A stretch of 14,756 bases of DNA from Comamonadaceae bacterium (GTDB lineage Bacteria > Pseudomonadota > Gammaproteobacteria > Burkholderiales > Burkholderiaceae_C): assembly GCA_947454585.1 (NCBI GenBank), contig CANGML010000019.1:1-14756 (forward strand), written 5' to 3'. The notes under the pieces are model-generated. The model saw only the letters and a program-made list of their open reading frames with translations. It made no database searches and had not been told where the DNA came from. Positions within the stretch are counted from its first letter, which is position 1. Each line of letters opens with the position of its first letter. The position numbers and the translations under genes were made by a program. Shown here in pieces: positions 14,264-14,756 of this stretch.

Positions 14264-14756
14264 TGCTCGTCCTAGACCATGATCGCGCGGGTGGCTATTG
14301 GGGAGCGGTGTATGTGTTCACCGCCATCAAAGGCTTGCAAGTTGTCATTGACGGCCCGGTAGGCTGCGAAAATTTGCCCGTGACTTCGGTGCTGCATTAC
14401 ACCGATGCGCTGCCACCGCATGAGTTACCCATTGTGGTGACAGGTTTGGCCGAAGAACAGTTGGGTCGCGAAGGCACCGAAGGGGCGATGCGCAGGGCGC
14501 ATGCCACGCTCAACCCAGATTTGCCCTCGGTGGTGGTGACGGGTTCGATTGCGGAAATGATTGGTGGCGGCGTCACGCCCGAAGGCACCAACCTGCAACG
14601 CTTTTTACCGCGCACCATCGACGAAGACCAATGGCAGTGTGCCAACCGTGCCATGTACTGGCTGTGGCAGCAGTACGGTATCAAGCATGTGCCCAAGCGA
14701 GAGCGCAAAGAGGGCGAGCGTCCTCGCGTGAACATCATTGGACCGAGCTACGGCAC
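14263..14756 (+). CDS. bchZ: Chlorophyllide a oxidoreductase subunit BchZ, N-terminal part (3' end outside window)
   Basis: The frame from ATG 14263 stays open to the right edge (164 codons plus two bases), giving about the first third of the gene. It begins [20 protein letters not shown] and continues with [34 protein letters not shown] and [15 protein letters not shown], all typical of BchZ. BchZ pairs with BchY to form the catalytic part of chlorophyllide oxidoreductase. Cys35 (VGCEN) is the expected single BchZ ligand to the shared 4Fe-4S cluster. The start overlaps the bchY stop by one base (TGATG), and GGAGG at 14248-14252 inside bchY serves as its ribosome site. No lesion is seen in the visible part. 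Confidence 0.96.
   Translation, partial: MLVLDHDRAGGYWGAVYVFTAIKGLQVVIDGPVGCENLPVTSVLHYTDALPPHELPIVVTGLAEEQLGREGTEGAMRRAHATLNPDLPSVVVTGSIAEMIGGGVTPEGTNLQRFLPRTIDEDQWQCANRAMYWLWQQYGIKHVPKRERKEGERPRVNIIGPSYG

Overview
The window is the edge of a photosynthesis gene cluster from a purple (aerobic or facultative) phototrophic proteobacterium. The run crtE-crtF-bchC-bchX-bchY-bchZ matches the carotenoid/bacteriochlorophyll superoperon of purple bacteria. The flanking genes (aapJQMP-type amino-acid importer, DUF3422 protein, xanthine-dehydrogenase-like subunit) and the protein style suggest Betaproteobacteria, order Burkholderiales, perhaps a Comamonadaceae genus such as Limnohabitans or Rhodoferax. 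That placement is inference; there is no rRNA or other marker gene here.

Layout. Positions 1-503 hold the 3' end of a molybdopterin-binding oxidoreductase subunit on the plus strand. Positions 517-4424 hold a complete minus-strand importer operon, read aapJ, aapQ, aapM, aapP. Positions 4497-5981 hold a minus-strand pair: a BchC-type dehydrogenase followed by a small exported protein of unknown function. A short divergent gap (5982-6063) with a near-perfect inverted repeat leads to a plus-strand alpha/beta hydrolase (6064-7026). This converges on a minus-strand DUF3422 membrane protein (7059-8387). A 132-base divergent gap (8388-8519) then opens the main pigment operon: crtE, crtF, bchC, bchX, bchY and the start of bchZ, which runs off the right edge.

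How the genes work together. CrtE makes geranylgeranyl diphosphate, which feeds carotenoids and the bacteriochlorophyll tail. CrtF methylates the hydroxyl group of acyclic carotenoids of the spheroidene/spirilloxanthin series. BchX, BchY and BchZ form chlorophyllide oxidoreductase, which makes the bacteriochlorin ring. BchC oxidises the 3-hydroxyethyl side chain to the acetyl group of bacteriochlorophyll a. Gene junctions are tight (ATGA or TGATG overlaps at crtE/crtF, bchC/bchX and bchY/bchZ).

Regulation and oddities. Upstream of both crtE and bchC there are two TGT-N12-ACA boxes exactly 8 bp apart, the arrangement known for the redox/light repressor PpsR/CrtJ. In both cases the boxes overlap a sigma70-like -35 and -10 in the same geometry. 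At bchC the predicted transcript would start at or next to the ATG. The most unusual feature is a second, diverged, intact bchC about 5 kb from the first, on the opposite strand, with its own TGTCA-N7-TGACA repeat and an exported partner protein. No tRNA, rRNA, CRISPR array, insertion sequence or integrase was seen.
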